DNA of 64,000 bases, taken from NCBI GenBank assembly GCA_030248215.1, contig JASANG010000883.1, positions 186,001 through 250,000 on the forward strand. Direction: 5' to 3'. The stretch is from Enoplolaimus lenunculus (Eukaryota > Nematoda > Enoplea > Enoplida > Thoracostomopsidae). A model generated the notes under the pieces. The model was not told the DNA's origin. It did no database searches and worked only from the letters and a program-made list of their open reading frames with translations. Shown here one piece after another: positions 1 to 12,172 of this stretch (the stretch's first letter is position 1; each line of letters starts with the position of its first letter). A program made the translations under genes and the position numbers.

Positions 1-165
1 TTGCCTTACAATGTTTTCCCACAAATGATTTTTGTAAAATCATAATAAAATCTCCTTCTATCTTACAGTTTGTCCCCTCAAAAATGTTTTCATGAAAAAA
101 TGCGTTTCAAAACTTTTGCCAGCCCGCTCCCCGCGTCAGAAATTTCTGGATCCGCCGCTGCGTGT
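1..165. mobile_element. Family M element, partial
   Basis: It ends CAGAAATTTCTGGATCCGCCG and contains AAAAATGCGTTTCAAAAC. It matches the 38535-38763 copy (GTTTTGAAACGCAATTT, CTGGATCCGCTG) in reverse. It is cut by the window edge and lies in the ANKFN1 intron upstream of exon 213. Confidence 0.5.
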
Positions 166-212
166 TTTTAATAAACCCTGCATCTGATTCCTAAAATAAT
201 ATTTCATTTTAG

Positions 213-3200
213 CAATACGGCTTACCTAGCGAGTATCCTTTACTGTGACGATAAGCTGGTTTGTACTGTTGATGATACTATTCCCATGATTGAAATTGAA
301 GCTGATTTACCTGCATCGTTGGAAACATCCGAATTCTCGTGGTTCATGAAGGTACAGTTTACCCTGGTACTCTCTTACCATTCTGGGCACTGGCATAGTG
401 CCGCCCGCAGGTTGTGTTTGACGAGATGGATTTGAGGCAATTCCATTGCTGAAATCCTAAGAAAAATATATCAAGTTATCAGCTGTTTGGTGCAGCAAAC
501 CTCATCATTTACCGTTTCGAAACTTTACCGAGACCTATCACCAAACTAGCAATAGGTGTCATACACAGTTGAGAATACGGACATAGCTTTAGGTGGGACT
601 AAATTGATTTGGTGGGACTATAATTGATAATTGATTTTCCAGAACGATTTCAGATATCATGTTCCTGGTGTGACACTCGTCAACATATAAATGACATTCA
701 AGGCAACTACAAAACCCCTCAGTTGCATTTCCGGTACAGGTTGCTCGAAGCAGCTACTGCTATGCAGGTAGGCTTTAATTGTAAGCATTAATGCTTTTAT
801 TGCTTTCTTTATATATATTATATATTATACATATATATATCAGGATGCAACCGGAATTCCGGTTCCGGCATTTTTTCACCTTCCGGTTCCGCTAAATTTT
901 TACCGGATTTAAAAATTCCGGTGTTATAATTTGGCCGTTTTCTTAACTTTGCTAATTTTTAAGAATCTCTTTTGAAAGCCACTTGTACTCCGAATATAAG
1001 CCATTGATGGTGGATTTCTCTTCAGTCGACGACGAAAATCTAAAATACAACAAATAAAATAAATACCTATGCTCGACTAAGGTTGTTTCACAAATAATAG
1101 AGCAAAAAATACAATTAAAATGAAATTTTTGGTGAAATGCAGTTTTCACTTTCCGGTTCTGGTAAAATTTTTAAATTCCGGTTCCGCTAAATTGTAATTC
1201 CGGTTGCACCCTGATATATATGTCACTGGCCAATCTGTTATTCAGTTCAGTCTTATGAAGCCAGTTTATGATTCTGAGCAAATAGCAGTTTCGCCTAGGC
1301 CAAATAATTAATATTGTAGTTAAGTGTTAAAATTTATGATTAACCAGAATATAGTGTTCCGATAGCACGCCTGACTGTGTATTAATTGCAACTGGTATAA
1401 AGTTTATTTTTCAGAACTCAGTTGGTTTACAAGATTTGGGTCGTTTACATTACGAGAGAATTGTTGACATTAATGGGGCTGTAATATTTGTTACTGTTCA
1501 TCAAGTTGTCGATCCAAAACACGTTCAGGTATCTACGGTCAATGTTACTTTTACTCCGCAGCTGTAGATAAAGCTTATTTCTAAGCGTAAGCCTAAGCGT
1601 TATATAAGTGTAAACTTAAACCAAAGCAAAAGATATGGTTCAAAATCTAAACTCACTCTTTTACAGACTCACCAGAAATCGAGACGGCCCTAAAAGTGAA
1701 TAGGTCAATATACAATGAATCAGTGGGGGACATGGTGCTCAGCACTCTCCCCTATTGTTCCGCTGTGAAATCTTTTGCCCACGCTAACACAAGGGGCTTT
1801 AGAACATGGGAAAGGCAGTTATATAATACGAGAGGCCAAAATATGTTAAAAAAATTAAAATGCAGCTGAAATACAGCTGTAATGCCTAATCCGGCCGATG
1901 TAAAGATCAGAGGCGGAAGGTTTTTCAGTGGGACTGCAATAGAGTGAGCTTAAGCTTTAAACTAATTTTTGGCTTGGCTTAGGCTTAGGAATAAACTCAT
2001 TCTTACGCTTACGCTTAGGCTTAGGCTTAGGAATATGCTTATAATACTGTTCCGCTCCTATTCTTTTACACTGGCCAATGATTTAAAATAGCAAATTTGA
2101 GCTAAAATTGTTAAAAACACGCGCTATTTTAAAAAAGTTCAACATTTAGTGACAGGCGCAGAAGCATAAAAAGGACCGGAGCATGTAGGCCCCCAATCCA
2201 TAAGCCAAAAACGTTTTACAATTATTGAAAACCGTTTTAATACTAAACCATGCTCACCTTGGTTTTAACTGTATCAAGCTTTCCACTCGTTTCCCTTGCG
2301 AATTATGGCCCATGTAAAGAACAGGGGCGGAACGTTATTCTGTGGAACTACAATAGAGTAAGCTTAAACTTTAGACTAATTTTTTGCTTGGCTTAGGCTT
2401 AAGCTTATGCTTAAGCTGAGGAATAAACTCGTTCTTACGCTTAGGCTTAGGTTTAGGCTTAGGCTTAGAAATATGCTTAAATACTGTGCCGCCTCTATTC
2501 TTTACATTGGCCCGAATTCTTCACAACCCCACGTTTGGTGTACTGTAAGGGTTGCGCTGTACTCGCGCGCATGCCGCCGGATGACGCTGTGCGCCAGCGC
2601 ACGCCACCGAATAGATTTTGTCTCCATTTTTATTAGCAACGCCTAACAACGGACGGTGGGGTCGGGCACAGTAAAGTTTAGCGCAACCTCAGTTTGCCTA
2701 GTCCTATCCGAACCTTAAAATCATTCCTACGCAATTGTTTATTGAAGTTGGTATAGACATGAATTGTCGAAACGATTTTGTCTTGAGAAAATGTTCACCA
2801 GACATCAACTCTGAAATTGTATTTTTTGCACAAGAAACCTTCATAAATATTTCAGGGTTTGGCAGTTCGATGGATTCCAATGACAAAGTATCTGAAAAAA
2901 CAGCACGCTGCCGCAGATACGAACCCGCCTGCTCATATTAAACTAGCTTTAAATTTAATGGTAACCATAGTTTCACAAATGCGTCTATTTATATTATTAA
3001 AGTTGGAACGTCTCACATACGTATTTTGAGCACTGTTTCAGTTGATTTTATATTATAAAATATGCAAATTAATACTTGCTAGATTTTTATAGTTCTAAAA
3101 TAGATTTTTTAGATCCAGCTTTATTGGGTATCCTATAGGTTTTTAGTTGCTTTGGGACATTTTTTTGCGGGATTTGGACATTTTTTTGCGGGATTTTGCG

Positions 3201-6200
3201 TTAATTGCAAATATTGCAATCAAGTTGACTATGATTTGATGAAGCTGGAACGCCTTATCCACTCAAAATTTTTTCCATTTGACCCAAAAAGATTTTTTGT
3301 TACAAAGATATACAAATTGTGTATCATTCAATGCAGATTGCAGAGCTGAGTTGAATGTTGTCAAATTTTTCGCAAGTCAGACGTTTGGTTAACGAGTTAT
3401 GATCAGATAACTCATTCGGTGCCATGCCAATGGCAGCCTGCCAAAATAGTTATTTATCCATAACTCGTTAACCAAGCGTCTGACTGCGGAAAATTACACA
3501 ACATTTGACTAGTTTGGCACCTTAAAAGTCTTATTTTTCAAAATACAAATTAGTGCGTAAAATGATCAGGAGAAGTCATGAGAAACTCAAATATGGAAAA
3601 AATTTTCAAAATGGAACGATTTTTGAAGAAATCCAAGATGTAACCGGAAACACTCAGATGCCGTACGCGTTTATGGGCCTTTAGTTAGATTTCCAACCAA
3701 AACAAACTTAAAATAGTTGAAAATAACATTTTGTGTTTTCAGAATATTTTAAATTTCTACGAAAGTAGCTACCTGCCGCTGAATCGGGGCCTTTACGTTG
3801 GATATTTGAAACTGAAAACGTCCATGACGCAAATTTCGATCCTTGTGCCAGAAAATCTTCCATCAATTTTGCCGTACGAATTTGTCAGATTGAATTCTCA
3901 CGTTTCAAAGTAAGTTTTTTACCATAAGTTTTTTAATGTAAACCCCATATTTTCTGATGAGGACATACACTGTAAAAAATGGTGAGTCAAATTGACTCCT
4001 TCCAAAATAAGCTCTGCTGGACTACACAAACTGAGTAAATTCGACTCCGCCAGAGTCAAACGTGCGACTTAGTGAGTCGAAGTTGACTGTGTCATAGTCG
4101 AATTTGACTCAGTTTGTGTAGTCCCGTGGAGCCTATTTCAGAGAGAGTCAATTTGACTCACCATTTTTAGCAATGTAGGGGCCCCTGTTACTTTTAGGGC
4201 CGTCCCAGTTTCTGGTGTTTCTGTAAAAACAAGCTTAAGACTGCATTGTTTGCTTAGGTTTAGGCTTAGGAATATGTTCAATCTACTGTTACGGTCCTCA
4301 TTGGCCGAAATACGTATGGCTCAGAATCTCTTACACGATTTCATTTCTGTAGGGTATGGCATCATTTAAAAGTTTTTATAGTGTAATATATTTGGTAGGA
4401 TAGTTAATATTCTAAAAAATGCAAAATTCCTTACAATTAAATAAAACTTGTAAACTACGTTTGTCTCTTACGGAAAACTTTTGTCTTCCGCTAAAGACTT
4501 TTTGGTTTTGACGTTGGAAAAAATTTCAACTGAAATTGTCTCTTCAACTGAAAAATCGATTTGCATATGATTTCTTATTTCAGAGAAGAATGGGATTGGT
4601 TGTTTCAATGTGCGAGTCAATCCGAAAACGATGATGTATCTCAGTCTGCTCAACGTCCAACCGGTGTTCAACTCGAGTTTCAACGTTTAGTCAACTCAGC
4701 TGCTCGTGCGCTGCTTGCCTACTTAAACGTACCCAATGAAGACATCGAAAACCACAGGTAGGAATCACCGGGTCGAATACAAGTGGAGATTGTGGAAATG
4801 TATTTTACCGCTGGGGTCGAGTGCAGCCATAAACGAGATTTAAAGTGGTTCAACCAGGTATTTCCAAATAGGGCAATGGGTTGTTACTAAACTCGATTTC
4901 AAACCGGAAGTTAAAAATTGTAATTAGCGGAGAAAAGATTTAATCTCGGGTTACTGTAAAGCTTTAAAGTGTACATTGCAAAGAGTCCGTAAGTTATAAT
5001 AATCAAATTAAAAGAGCGTAACAGACGTTGACTGCGTTTAAAACTCACTCTAATTACAACCTGCCTATTATTTTTAGCCCATATAAAGATCGGGGGCGGA
5101 ACGTTAATTAGTGGGACTGGTATTGAGTAAGCTTAAACTTTAGACTAACTTTGTGCTTAGGCTTTATAAGTTGAGTTTTAGCCTAGGCTTTGGTATAAGC
5201 TCATTCTTTAAGCTTAGGCTTAGCAATATGCTTATCCTACTATTCCTTCCTTGTACTATACGTTGGTCACTTTTCAGAATCTACTGCTATGAGCTGATTC
5301 GAGTCCACGCCGAAGTGTCATTAATATTAATTGTTCCACCGTCGGCCAGTGTTTGCGACGCCCCGGTTACGGTAGAAACGCCGAACGACGCAAAATTACT
5401 CAATACGGAATGCATGTTTTTGCCAGTACAAACGTTCGAAATTGGTAAGCTGCCGACGATCGGATAGTTGATCTCCGAATGAATCTTCTAAACTATAAAT
5501 GTCGGGGCCTGAGCCGTTATTTGTCTCAGAATGTTACTTGACCGCCTGGCTAATGTTATAAGCACATTCCTAAGCCTAAATTTAAGCCCAAAGCCTAAGC
5601 CAAGCAAAAAAGTCTATAAGCTTAAGCTTACTCTATTCTGGTCCCACAGAAAAATGTTCCGTATACTTATTTGTCTCAGAATGTTATTTGACCGTCTGGC
5701 TTACGTTACCTACACAGGCGTAACAGTAGTATAAGCATATTCCTAAAGCGTCAGCGTATGTATGTTAAGCCTGTAGCTAAGTCTATGTATAAGTTTGAGC
5801 AAAAAATCTTGTCAACTTAGCTTTGCACCGCCATGCCTCGTCACAAATTTTACAACACTTTTCTACAGACATTACCTTCTTTTAGTCCTAAGAATTTCAG
5901 AATAACAAATTCCTTTAAAGTGACTTGAAACCTTGAGGTAAATAGCTTTGGAGCGCTAGACCGAGTATTACAGTGTTTGAGGGTTTGCAAATCAATTGCA
6001 GTGCAGTACATTGAGGTGGGTGTTAACAGTGAACGGTGTAATTGTATGAGAACTCAAAATTCAAGTTTAACCCATATCTTGCTGATGTCAGTTTAAAGTG
6101 ACGGCTGAAATAAGATCTCTATCTTTGAAGTTGTAAGACTCATCCAAACTCGATATGATCATTCTTTACTGTGCCGTTTTCTGGGTTACTACACGGGTTT

Positions 6201-9200
6201 GTGTTGTTAGTTGTATTTGTGCATTTGTTGTTTGGTTTCTATCACCAGCATCGTGCTTCTTTCGGATAAAAAATGTTCGAAAGCCAGTAGTAAAAGCTGG
6301 AACGCTTCATATATACGTATTTTGGGCAGCGTTCCAACTGTTGTTTTTGCAAGCTAATTAGAAAACATAAACACTGTTGACAAAAACCAATGTAACATAA
6401 GTGTAGCACAAGAACTAAAGTTATGTGAAGTTAAGCATTGCACAGTTTTCATGCAGGAGTGGATTTTTATCGAGGAAAATATATGTAGGATTGCAAAGTT
6501 GGGCCCAAGCAAAAGTCAGGCGAGGAACATTATTCCGTGGGATTGAAATAGAGTACGTTTCAGCTTTAGACTAATTTTTTGCTTAAGTTTAGATATTAAC
6601 TCAGTCTTACGTTTAGACTTAAACTTAGGAATATGCTTATACTACTGTTCCGCCCTTGTTCTATACAGTGGACCAAATTTGCAACCACGTTGACTAGTTT
6701 TTATTTTTTCACATAACTTTCAGCTCATCTAAGCACATATCAGCCGGAATTCCTCAGTGTTTACTCGTTCATCTCGTCAATGATTGAATTCTTTTCGCTG
6801 TTCGCGCAACAGGTTTTGCGTCAGGTATGTGCTCGTGCTGCGTACATACAGGTCTCGAAGTAAAAACTGATATTACTTTTAGTGGCGTAACTGTAGATTA
6901 AGCTTATTTCAAAGCTCAAAGCGTTGAAAAAGTGTAAACCTAAGCCTTGATTTTAATTCAGTTCCTGTTACAAAACTCACAATACGAAGAGTACCCGTGT
7001 ACCCGAGCAGTTGTTTCTATGTGGCGCATAACGATAATGGCTGAACCGGACCGGAATTTCCCAACGATCCGGTTCCGCTCAAAGCTGCGGTAAAAGGTCC
7101 AAGTTCTAAGCCTGGTTCAGGGCCGGACTATTTGGGACCGATCCGATCCGGTGTTTGTACATCGGATAATAACCGATAAATGTGAATGCATTGGTGTCTA
7201 TGGATAAAAGGGTAAAATTTTGCAAACCACACACAAACACGTATTTCTGAATTTATTCAGAAAAATATTTTCTGTGGCATATCTGACATGTTTTTCTGAA
7301 ATTTAAGACGATTTTTCAAAAACTGAAATTTAAGACGATTTTTCAAAAACTAACTGCACAACGTTTATTTTCTGACTTTATTTCTAAACTTTTCTGAAAT
7401 ATTTGCTGTTATAACAGAAATACTTTTCAAGTGCAACTTCCTAATCATATTTCTTAAATGTAAGAAATTTTTTCTTAAATATCAGAAATATTATTTTGAG
7501 TGCAAAAATCTCTCAACGTATACTTGCACAGTGGTTCATTAAATAACCGGTCATAATAAAAGGGTTTGGTGTGATCTGATTGGTCAGAATTAATACTTCC
7601 GAGCTGGAATTCGTTGAAATAATTTCTGTCTACGTATGATTACCACGTACATAATGCCTAAATATTTAAAATTTTGACATCACCGACACTAGAAACAGTG
7701 CCGGAGCAGACATGGGTGGGGGCGTTCCACAAAACTCCTGGGTGGTGGCCTACAAACTCGCGAGCGAGAAGCCAGACTCATTTTAAAACTTCGGTGGTTT
7801 TTGTTTTAAGCGGTTGGGGTGGAGGCCCATTTAAGGGCGCCCAAGTGCAGGGTGTGCGGGTGGCTACTCCGGCCCTGACTAAAAATTGCTTAAAACGAGG
7901 GAAAATCAATAAGAAACGCAGCCAGGATTTAGTATCGCTAGGCGAACACTTGAAGAGGTTATGAACCTTTCGGATTCAGAAGGTTATTTGAAACCATTTG
8001 AAAAGTAGCGTTTTTCCGTCTTTTCCATTAATTTCGGGATCAGATTTATTCTCGTATACCTCCAATTGACCACGCTCTTTAGCACAATAGCTCGCTTTTT
8101 CTCAATTTTGAGTAATTTTTGTTTCAGACTCTGTCTTCAACTGAACTTTCAGCTGCTCGCGTTCGAGTAGAACGGCTAGAAAGTTATCAGTGTCGAGTCG
8201 ATGAAATCTGGAGAGCTGCTCGATGGGTAAGCGGAGTTGTGAGTGTTGCTCGGGACTCAACTCAAGCAAAGAGTTGCGGCGTCTGTTTGAAAACTTTGGC
8301 TCAGCTACAAAGCAACGGTGACAACTGTTTGACCGGTGCCTGTTCGCTAAACGGTAGGCTTTGTATTTATAGGTCAGAATATAATGCGCGTAGAATTAAT
8401 TTCTGGGCAAAGTCGTAGGCTTTAAACATACGATTAAGCTTAGATTTACACTACTAAAGCGGACGTTGCCGCCCGACGCCGTGCGGCAGTATGCGGTGAT
8501 TTTTAATGCTTTACAGCGGCGTCCGGCGGCGCGCGGCGAGTATAGCGCAACCCATAGGGTTACGACTTGCGCTTGATAGACGATCAGATCCACAGTTTAT
8601 GCAAGTTCCATAATATCATGCGTATTTAACATTAAAGCAAAAGGTAGCTTAGTTTTAACTTCGTTCATTTAACATAAATAAACTACCTGAAGCATAAAGC
8701 CAAGGGCCCATGTAAAGATCAGTGGCGGAACGTTTTTCTATGGGACTAGAATTGAATAAGGTTAAGGTTTAGGCTAATTTTTTTGCTTGGCTTAGGCTTA
8801 GGCTAGGAATAAGCTTATAATACTGCTCCTCCCCTGTTCTTTACACTGGCCAACCCTAGAATAGCTAAAATGGAAGTAAATATCCTGTTAGATTAATATA
8901 TGCTTCAAATATTTGTCATTATATTTTAAGACTCAACCAATGGCAGTGCAGCTGCGGCTGCCGTGAAAACTCCAGACCCTCTGTCAACCCCATCATCCAG
9001 CACCCGTCAAGACAATCCTTCGAATCAAGATTGCGAGCCACGCGGACCGGTGACCCCGGTAGAACCTGTGGGTACGGAAGATAACTCAGATGTTGGCTAT
9101 CATTCCGATCAATCTATGGATCCGTTGGGTGCCGGCGGAAACAATTTAGAAACCGGAAGTCGATTGCAAACAACAGGAAGTGTTTTAGAAGCAACCGAAA

Positions 9201-12172
9201 ATCAATTGGAAACAAACAGCAGTGGATTGGAAACAACAGGAAGTGGAACGGAAAAAACCGGAAGTGGAATGGAAACAACCGGAAATCGATTCGAAACGGC
9301 CGAAACTCGACAAGAAGCTGGAAGTCGATTGGAAACCGGAACTCGATTGAAAATCGGAAGTCACTTAGAAACCGGAAGTCGATCAGAAACCAAAACCCAT
9401 TTAGAACCCGGAAGTCAATCAGAAACAACTGGAAATCGATTGGAAACTAGCACCAATTTGAAATCCGGAAGTGGATCGGAAAGCGGACGTCGGTTGAAGT
9501 CGACCGAAAGTCGATTGAATACAACAGGGTTCAACGAGTTTAGTGACGGTAGAGTGACAAATACCAATGCCGCTAGCAATCATTTCCAGTTTTTTGGAAA
9601 TTCTTCAACGGCCTCCAGTCTGGAGACAAGTGGATTTCAAACTGGAAAATTTTCGTCGACAGACATTCAACGACCATCTGGTGTCGGCCGGCCACAGGCG
9701 GCACGCATGAGCTCCTTGAAACCGTCTCAACCTCGAGTTATCGTTCAACTTCCTCCTTATGGGTTGCAAGCATCGAACTTAGGGCCAAGTGTTGTGCCGA
9801 CAGTACCCCCTCTGCTGGCATACGACTCTGAAATCTTAGGATCAGCCTGTTTGGACTCTTCAGGGCGAGTTAGTTTAACTGAATCTTATCAGCCTGCTCC
9901 GATGACAGAGATGGAACACTCTTTGGCCTTTGACAGAAACAATCCAACCTATTTTGCTTTACCTGACTCAAATTACGTCACCACAGTCCAATCATATCGC
10001 GTTGTGCCCCGATCTAAATTTCATTCGTCAGTTATGCCCTCTAAATCGTTAGGCTACGTCAATTTGCCTACGACTCACCACGATGATATACGGGCTCTTC
10101 CCGGATTTGCATCCGATTTTGAACCTGAACCTGAAGTTTTCACCCCTACAACCCTAGAGACTACCGCTCTAGAGCGGACAACTGGCATACATCATCAATC
10201 AAACCCCTGTAGAACCCGGAAACCTATCACGGTAGAGTATATAAACGTTAGCAACGATGCTCCCATAGCTAAGCGTGACTGGTACCAAATGGAAGGGGGT
10301 GAACTCTTAGAAGATACCGAAACCGACCCCCAGAGTAAATGTGGTACCCCGCAAGCATGTATAGGCACGAGACAATCGATTGTAAGCAGCAGTAGCGCCA
10401 CATCCGTTGTGGATAGCTGTACGGAAACGAGGATTTCCGGATCCGGCGTCGATCCGAGCCCAAAAATGACATCGTTGGATGCTGTAAGACCTCAAAGATC
10501 AAAACGTCCTATGAGTTTTATTGCTGCCACCCAGCCAGGCCGTGGAGTCAGTAGTCCAGATATTGTCAGACAGCTAGGTAGACCCTGCGGCATTACTGAT
10601 GGAGGTAACGAAACAGCAAAGATCGGAGCAGGGGTAAGAAAGGCGAACCATTTGAAATCATATGGCTACATAAACGTGCCGAAGTTAGGGCGTGCCGAAT
10701 CTGAATCAGATATACGCCGTAAGACGTGCAATAGTAGTTCAAGGCATGCGGAATCTATTGATAAATCTCCAGTAAAGTCAGCGAACACAACTGGTTATCG
10801 ACAATATTCTGGTTATACAAATATCGCCCAAGTACCTAATTCTCCTGATGCAAGAACGGTATTTCATCATCCTATTTATCGTGTTCGATCACATAGTGGC
10901 GGAAGTGCAATAGCAACATCAGCAGCAGCAACAAAAACAACAACAACAACGCCAAAAAATCTGAACGAGCAATCAGTGAGAAAATCTGGGATGCCGTCTG
11001 AGACACAACAACACAGCGGGCGAGCGAAAACACTGAGAGCAATGAAATCTGGGCACAAATATTATGATCAGCATGGAGCTGGAGATATAGCTACGTCGTC
11101 ACGTAAATCACAGCCTGGTGGACAAACAAATTCACAAAAAGTGACAAAAATACAAAACAGCAAGACAAATTTGAATCAGCAATCGGAACAAACCACGAAA
11201 AACGATATTTCGAGTCCATATCAAGCGAAGCGAACGACTCTAACTCGCTCGTCTGCCCATAATCATCAAAATCTGACAGCTGCCGCGGCGAAAAATCCTG
11301 TTCAAAGAAATTCGATCCCAACCAATTGCAACCAGGGTAAATTGCCTCCTATAGCCGTCGCTGAAGATGATTCAATGATTGACCAGTCTATTATTTCACC
11401 AGCTGCAACTAGAAAATCGTTACCCTTGACCGCCAGTCTTCACCATCATAGTTTTCCAACACCTGCAAATCCGATAGCCGAATCTCCCACCCCTCAGTAT
11501 TCTGACGCCTATCATAGCCGCTCAAAACCAATTACACGAGTTCGCTACGCTTCCCCGCATACAACCAGTGGTACGCAAGATCCCATAGATCTAACTTGTT
11601 CCCCAGGAACTCCACGGGACACAGATCGTCTTTCAGTTCACTCGGAGCAACTCAATCGCGCGCCACGACTGCGCAACTCTTGTTGTAATCATGAAACTAA
11701 TGACATAGCTAATAGGTCTGACTTAGCTAATAGATCGGCTTCGTCACTAAGCTCACGAGTAGCTAACGCTATTCCAGCTTCGGGGCAAAATGGACCGATG
11801 AGTTCTTGCCGTCATGCTCCACATTTGTCTGGAATTATCAGGGTATATGCGGCGTACGATTGCGGGCTTGTTAAAGGTACCAGTGTTCGCCTACAAGTCA
11901 CACCGTTGACAGCGTCGAGAGAAGTTGTCAATTTAGTAGTTACCCAGCTGAACAAGGCTTGCGCCGCTAAATACGGTCACGGCCCGTACTATAGCGAACC
12001 CAGGCTCGGGGAATTTTGTTTAGTTGCAGTTATTGGGTGCAGGGAACGCTGTCTGAGGGACGAATTCAAGGTGCTGGATTTACAGAATCCATGGACTAAA
12101 GGAAGGCTTTACGTAAGACGGAAAGATGCGTTGCTCGCCGCGTTGGAGTATTCAAATTCAGCTCAAGTGTAG
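213..12172 (+). CDS. ANKFN1: ANKFN1 / wide awake (wake) homologue, 3' part
   Basis: Exons I derive: 213-351, 654-767, 1415-1528, 2856-2960, 3743-3909, 4584-4757, 5278-5444, 6724-6824, 8128-8353, 8931-12172. They join in frame into 1515 codons plus stop. All introns are GT..AG. The order of blocks matches what I recall of human ANKFN1: a DTIPMIEIEAD segment, WFMK|ISCSW, GLYVGYLKLK, KEEWDWL, IYCYELIRVHAEVSLIL, VDEIWRAARW. The C-terminus (about residues 1402-1505 of this part) carries GTSVRLQVTP, CLVAVIGCRERCLRD and LQNPW, which is the Ras-association-like end of the family. Drosophila Wake acts in clock neurons on sleep and excitability (family knowledge). The ankyrin and FN3 domains should lie left of the window. 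The family assignment is firm; the exact exon ends are inferred from splice motifs and phase. Confidence 0.9.
841..1213. mobile_element. Family N MITE (CAGGGTGCAACCGG ends)
   Basis: CAGGATGCAACCGGAATTCC to AATTCCGGTTGCACCCTG. ATATATAT on both sides is consistent with an 8-bp duplication. CCGGTTCCGG motifs lie near both ends, and there is an AT-rich middle without a gene. Confidence 0.85.
1537..1706 (-). mobile_element. Family B MITE beginning 8 bp after an ANKFN1 splice donor
   Basis: Reverse-oriented B copy. It starts GGTCAATGTTACTTTTA right after GTATCTAC, the first intron bases following exon 1415-1528. It ends CCTAAAAGTGAATAGGTC. Inside are CTCTTTTACAGACTCACC and degenerate CCTAAGC units. 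The target duplication is not clear. Confidence 0.7.
1893..2076 (+). mobile_element. Family A MITE (TTAGGC core)
   Basis: Left end GGCCGATGTAAAGATCAG, right end CTTTTACACTGGCC. The core has GCTTAGGCTTAGG and CTTACGCTTAGG words. It lies in an ANKFN1 intron. Confidence 0.75.
2307..2512 (+). mobile_element. Family A MITE with 8-bp target duplication
   Basis: Ends GGCCCATGTAAAGAACAGG and CTGTTC-type TTTACATTGGCC. The flanks CGAATTAT (left) and CGAATTCT (right) match at 7 of 8. The core is GCTTAGGCTTAAGC and related words. It lies in an ANKFN1 intron. Confidence 0.85.
2535..2660. mobile_element. Family K, GC-rich element (also 8455-8570, 23583-23706)
   Basis: AAGGGTTGCGCTGTACTCGC with CG-rich words such as CGCACGCCACCG. 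The copy at 8455-8570 ends GCGAGTATAGCGCAACCC; the one in the A MITE at 23583 has both ends. Its GC content stands out against the AT-rich surroundings. Confidence 0.6.
2856..2960 (+). CDS. ANKFN1: Small internal ANKFN1 exon (35 codons)
   Basis: This exon has no start codon and is easy to miss. TTTCAG precedes it and GTAACC follows it. It is 105 nt and phase 0 at both ends, and reads GLAVRWIPMTKYLKKQ...IKLALNLM. It fills the gap between the exon ending DPKHVQ and the one starting NILNFYES. In the human protein as I remember it, this place holds a segment of about 40 residues containing GKWMQVSKLQ and LLITIQDIL. Length, phase and position agree, so I treat it as a real exon. Confidence 0.75.
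3140..3540. mobile_element. Family H palindromic element (also about 25740-26010, 41960-42400)
   Basis: Inverted arms include GTCAGACGTTTGGTTAACG and CGTTAACCAAGCGTCTGAC around 3375-3485. The other two copies share GGTTGCGGAGCC / CTTGCGGAGCTG and TTTCGCAATCAGA. No coding potential. Confidence 0.65.
3968..4175. mobile_element. Family S MITE (CACTG ends, GAGTCAAATTGACTC)
   Basis: CACTGTAAAAAATGGTGAGTC to GACTCACCATTTTTAGCAATG, strongly palindromic, with internal ACTACACAAACTGAGT and its complement. Other copies: 16514-16635 (CACTGCAAAAAACAGTGAGTC to TTTTTTTGCAGTG) and about 43018-43177. Confidence 0.85.
4180..4306 (+). mobile_element. Family B MITE, short
   Basis: GGCCCCTGTTACTTTTAGGGC at the left, ACGGTCCTCATTGGCC at the right, and a brief TTAGGTTTAGGCTTAGG core. 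It abuts an S element (3968-4175). Confidence 0.7.
5076..5268 (+). mobile_element. Family A MITE ending 9 bp before an ANKFN1 exon
   Basis: Left AGCCCATATAAAGATCGG, right TACTATACGTTGGTC, followed by ACTTTTCAG and exon 5278. The polypyrimidine tract of that acceptor therefore lies at the MITE boundary. The flanks give at best a decayed duplication (TATTTTTA / CACTTTTC). Confidence 0.75.
5500..6675. mobile_element. Fragments of family A MITEs in an ANKFN1 intron
   Basis: Degenerate pieces: about 5485-5660 (reverse, with CCTAAGCCAAGCAAAAAAG and CCCACAGAAAAATG), about 5690-5830, and about 6515-6675 (forward, ending CTATACAGTGGACC). The rest of 5830-6510 holds nothing I recognise. Confidence 0.5.
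7670..7900. mobile_element. Family J element (also 24555-24885, reverse)
   Basis: Shared words in opposite orientation: AACAGTGCCGGAGCAGACA here, GTCTACTCCGGCACTGTCAA at 24860; CTCATTTTAAAACTTCGG here, CCGCCGAAGTTTTAAAATGC there. The open frames through them look like chance, since neither has splice partners. Confidence 0.6.
8705..8851 (+). mobile_element. Family A MITE, short
   Basis: GGCCCATGTAAAGATCAGTG at the left and TTCTTTACACTGGCC at the right. It is a compact copy of 147 bp with one TTAGGCTTAGG run, in the last ANKFN1 intron. Confidence 0.8.
8931..12172 (+). CDS. ANKFN1: Giant last exon of ANKFN1: disordered linker plus RA-like domain
   Basis: About 1080 codons without interruption. 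From roughly 9130 to 9530 the protein is a degenerate repeat of LETTGS / LETGSR-type units, encoded by an 18- to 21-bp minisatellite of GGAAGTCGATTGGAAAC type. The middle is rich in Ser, Thr, Gln and Asn and has runs such as AAATKTTTTT, so it is probably disordered. Short tyrosine motifs recur: YGYINVPK, LGYVNLP, YSGYTNIAQ and VEYINVS. Only the last 110 or so residues (from 11830) are conserved. GTG-TAG ends the frame at 12172. Confidence 0.85.

Noticed and set aside
2407-2646. 79-codon frame rich in Leu/Arg
   Set aside because: It reads through the TTAGGC core of a family A MITE and then a K element; same artefact as 26813-27102 and 54458-54885.
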